The notes beneath the pieces are model-generated. The model was not told where the DNA came from. It saw nothing but the letters and a program-made list of their open reading frames with translations, and ran no database searches. A DNA stretch of 64,000 nt from Isoetes taiwanensis. Lineage: Eukaryota; Streptophyta; Lycopodiopsida; Isoetales; Isoetaceae. The first letter of the stretch is position 1; every line of letters begins with the position of its first letter. Where the stretch lies: the NCBI GenBank assembly GCA_021234155.1, contig JAJEKV010000004.1, positions 5,518,109 to 5,582,108 on the forward strand. Reading direction: 5' to 3'. Position numbers and translations under genes: made by a program. Shown here one piece after another: positions 63,760 to 64,000 of the stretch.

Positions 63760-64000
63760 TGTTGCCCCTAAAGGGCAACATACTAATCATCGGTTCTTGC
63801 TCTAGTTCTAGATTTGAAGTTTGGAAGACCTTAGTAGGAAACTTTGATGTTAAGATCAAGTAAGACTCACTTTTGATGTCAATTCAATGCACTCAAGATC
63901 AAGCTTTGGTAAAAGATGTCAAATTTGAGGTCAAGCTTGGTCAAAATATGTTCTAGAAGACTCTAGGTATTGAAGTTTGGAAGGTATTATTTTTACATAT
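63760..64000 (+). mobile_element. LTR start (hairpin-headed family), runs off the window
   Basis: TGTTGCCCCTAAAGGGCAACA (63760-63780) is a perfect 8-bp hairpin at the LTR start. GAAGTTTGGAAGACC and CTAGAAGACTCTAGG follow, as in the minus-strand LTR at 20973. The LTR continues beyond the window end. Confidence 0.6.

Noticed and set aside
1-64000. Search for tRNA, rRNA, organelle insertions, CRISPR or bacterial operons
   Set aside because: No complete tRNA cloverleaf, no rRNA block, no organelle gene and no repeat-spacer pattern was seen by eye. A scan with tRNA and Rfam models would settle small RNA genes.

Overview
This is nuclear DNA from a land plant. Genes are broken into short exons by GT-AG introns, the recognisable host genes are plant families (a TMCO4/DUF726 protein, a Euonymus-type lectin, an NPF transporter remnant, an MSI1-like exon), and most of the rest is retrotransposon debris. 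The L1-type LINEs with GIKQGCPL...LFGLYIDELE reverse transcriptases and microsatellite-like 3' tails recall elements I associate with ferns. A fern is my best guess, but a gymnosperm or other non-flowering plant is not excluded.

Layout. 0-9.8 kb: A/T-rich intergenic DNA with inverted TTAAGTTA-type repeats bracketing about 6.9 kb, one decayed MSI1/RBBP4-like exon, a LINE 3' end, a broken Copia gag and an unrecognised decayed coding stretch. 10.8-14.5 kb: a fragment of a transposon-type protein with a zinc motif, then the C-terminal two thirds of an NPF (NRT1/PTR) transporter with two stops and two frameshifts. 14.5-22 kb: non-coding, with a PIF/Harbinger-type MITE (18196-18617), an LTR of a gypsy-like family and a 25-nt-arm hairpin.

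22.2-47.3 kb (minus strand): one apparently intact gene of 15 exons encoding a 603-residue TMCO4-like (DUF726) membrane protein. All 15 exons join in frame. About 23 kb of the 25 kb is intron, filled with LINEs and Copia fragments, several of them nested. The 11.9-kb intron 4 holds a Copia element with a LINE inside it and a second LINE 3' end inside that LINE's ORF1. Intron 9 holds a LINE with an inverted middle segment, and intron 6 holds a third, different LINE type.

48.0-48.9 kb (minus): a Euonymus-lectin (EUL) gene upstream of and co-oriented with TMCO4. Its last exons are clear, but the central join is broken or unresolved. 49.4-50.6 kb: a 1.2-kb candidate non-autonomous Helitron just upstream of the lectin. 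52.2-53.2 kb: a short membrane-type exon next to a near-perfect inverted repeat with two 259-bp arms. 53-59 kb: gene-poor.

59.8-62.6 kb: a complete, recent, coding-poor LTR retrotransposon (568-bp LTRs differing at about three sites, perfect 5-bp target duplication). It sits among older LTR remnants that share a hairpin at the LTR start. No tRNA, rRNA, CRISPR array or bacterial-type operon is visible. I found no convincing new defence or metabolic system. The most unusual structures are the long palindrome, the nested intron, the LINE inversion and the hairpin-headed LTR family.
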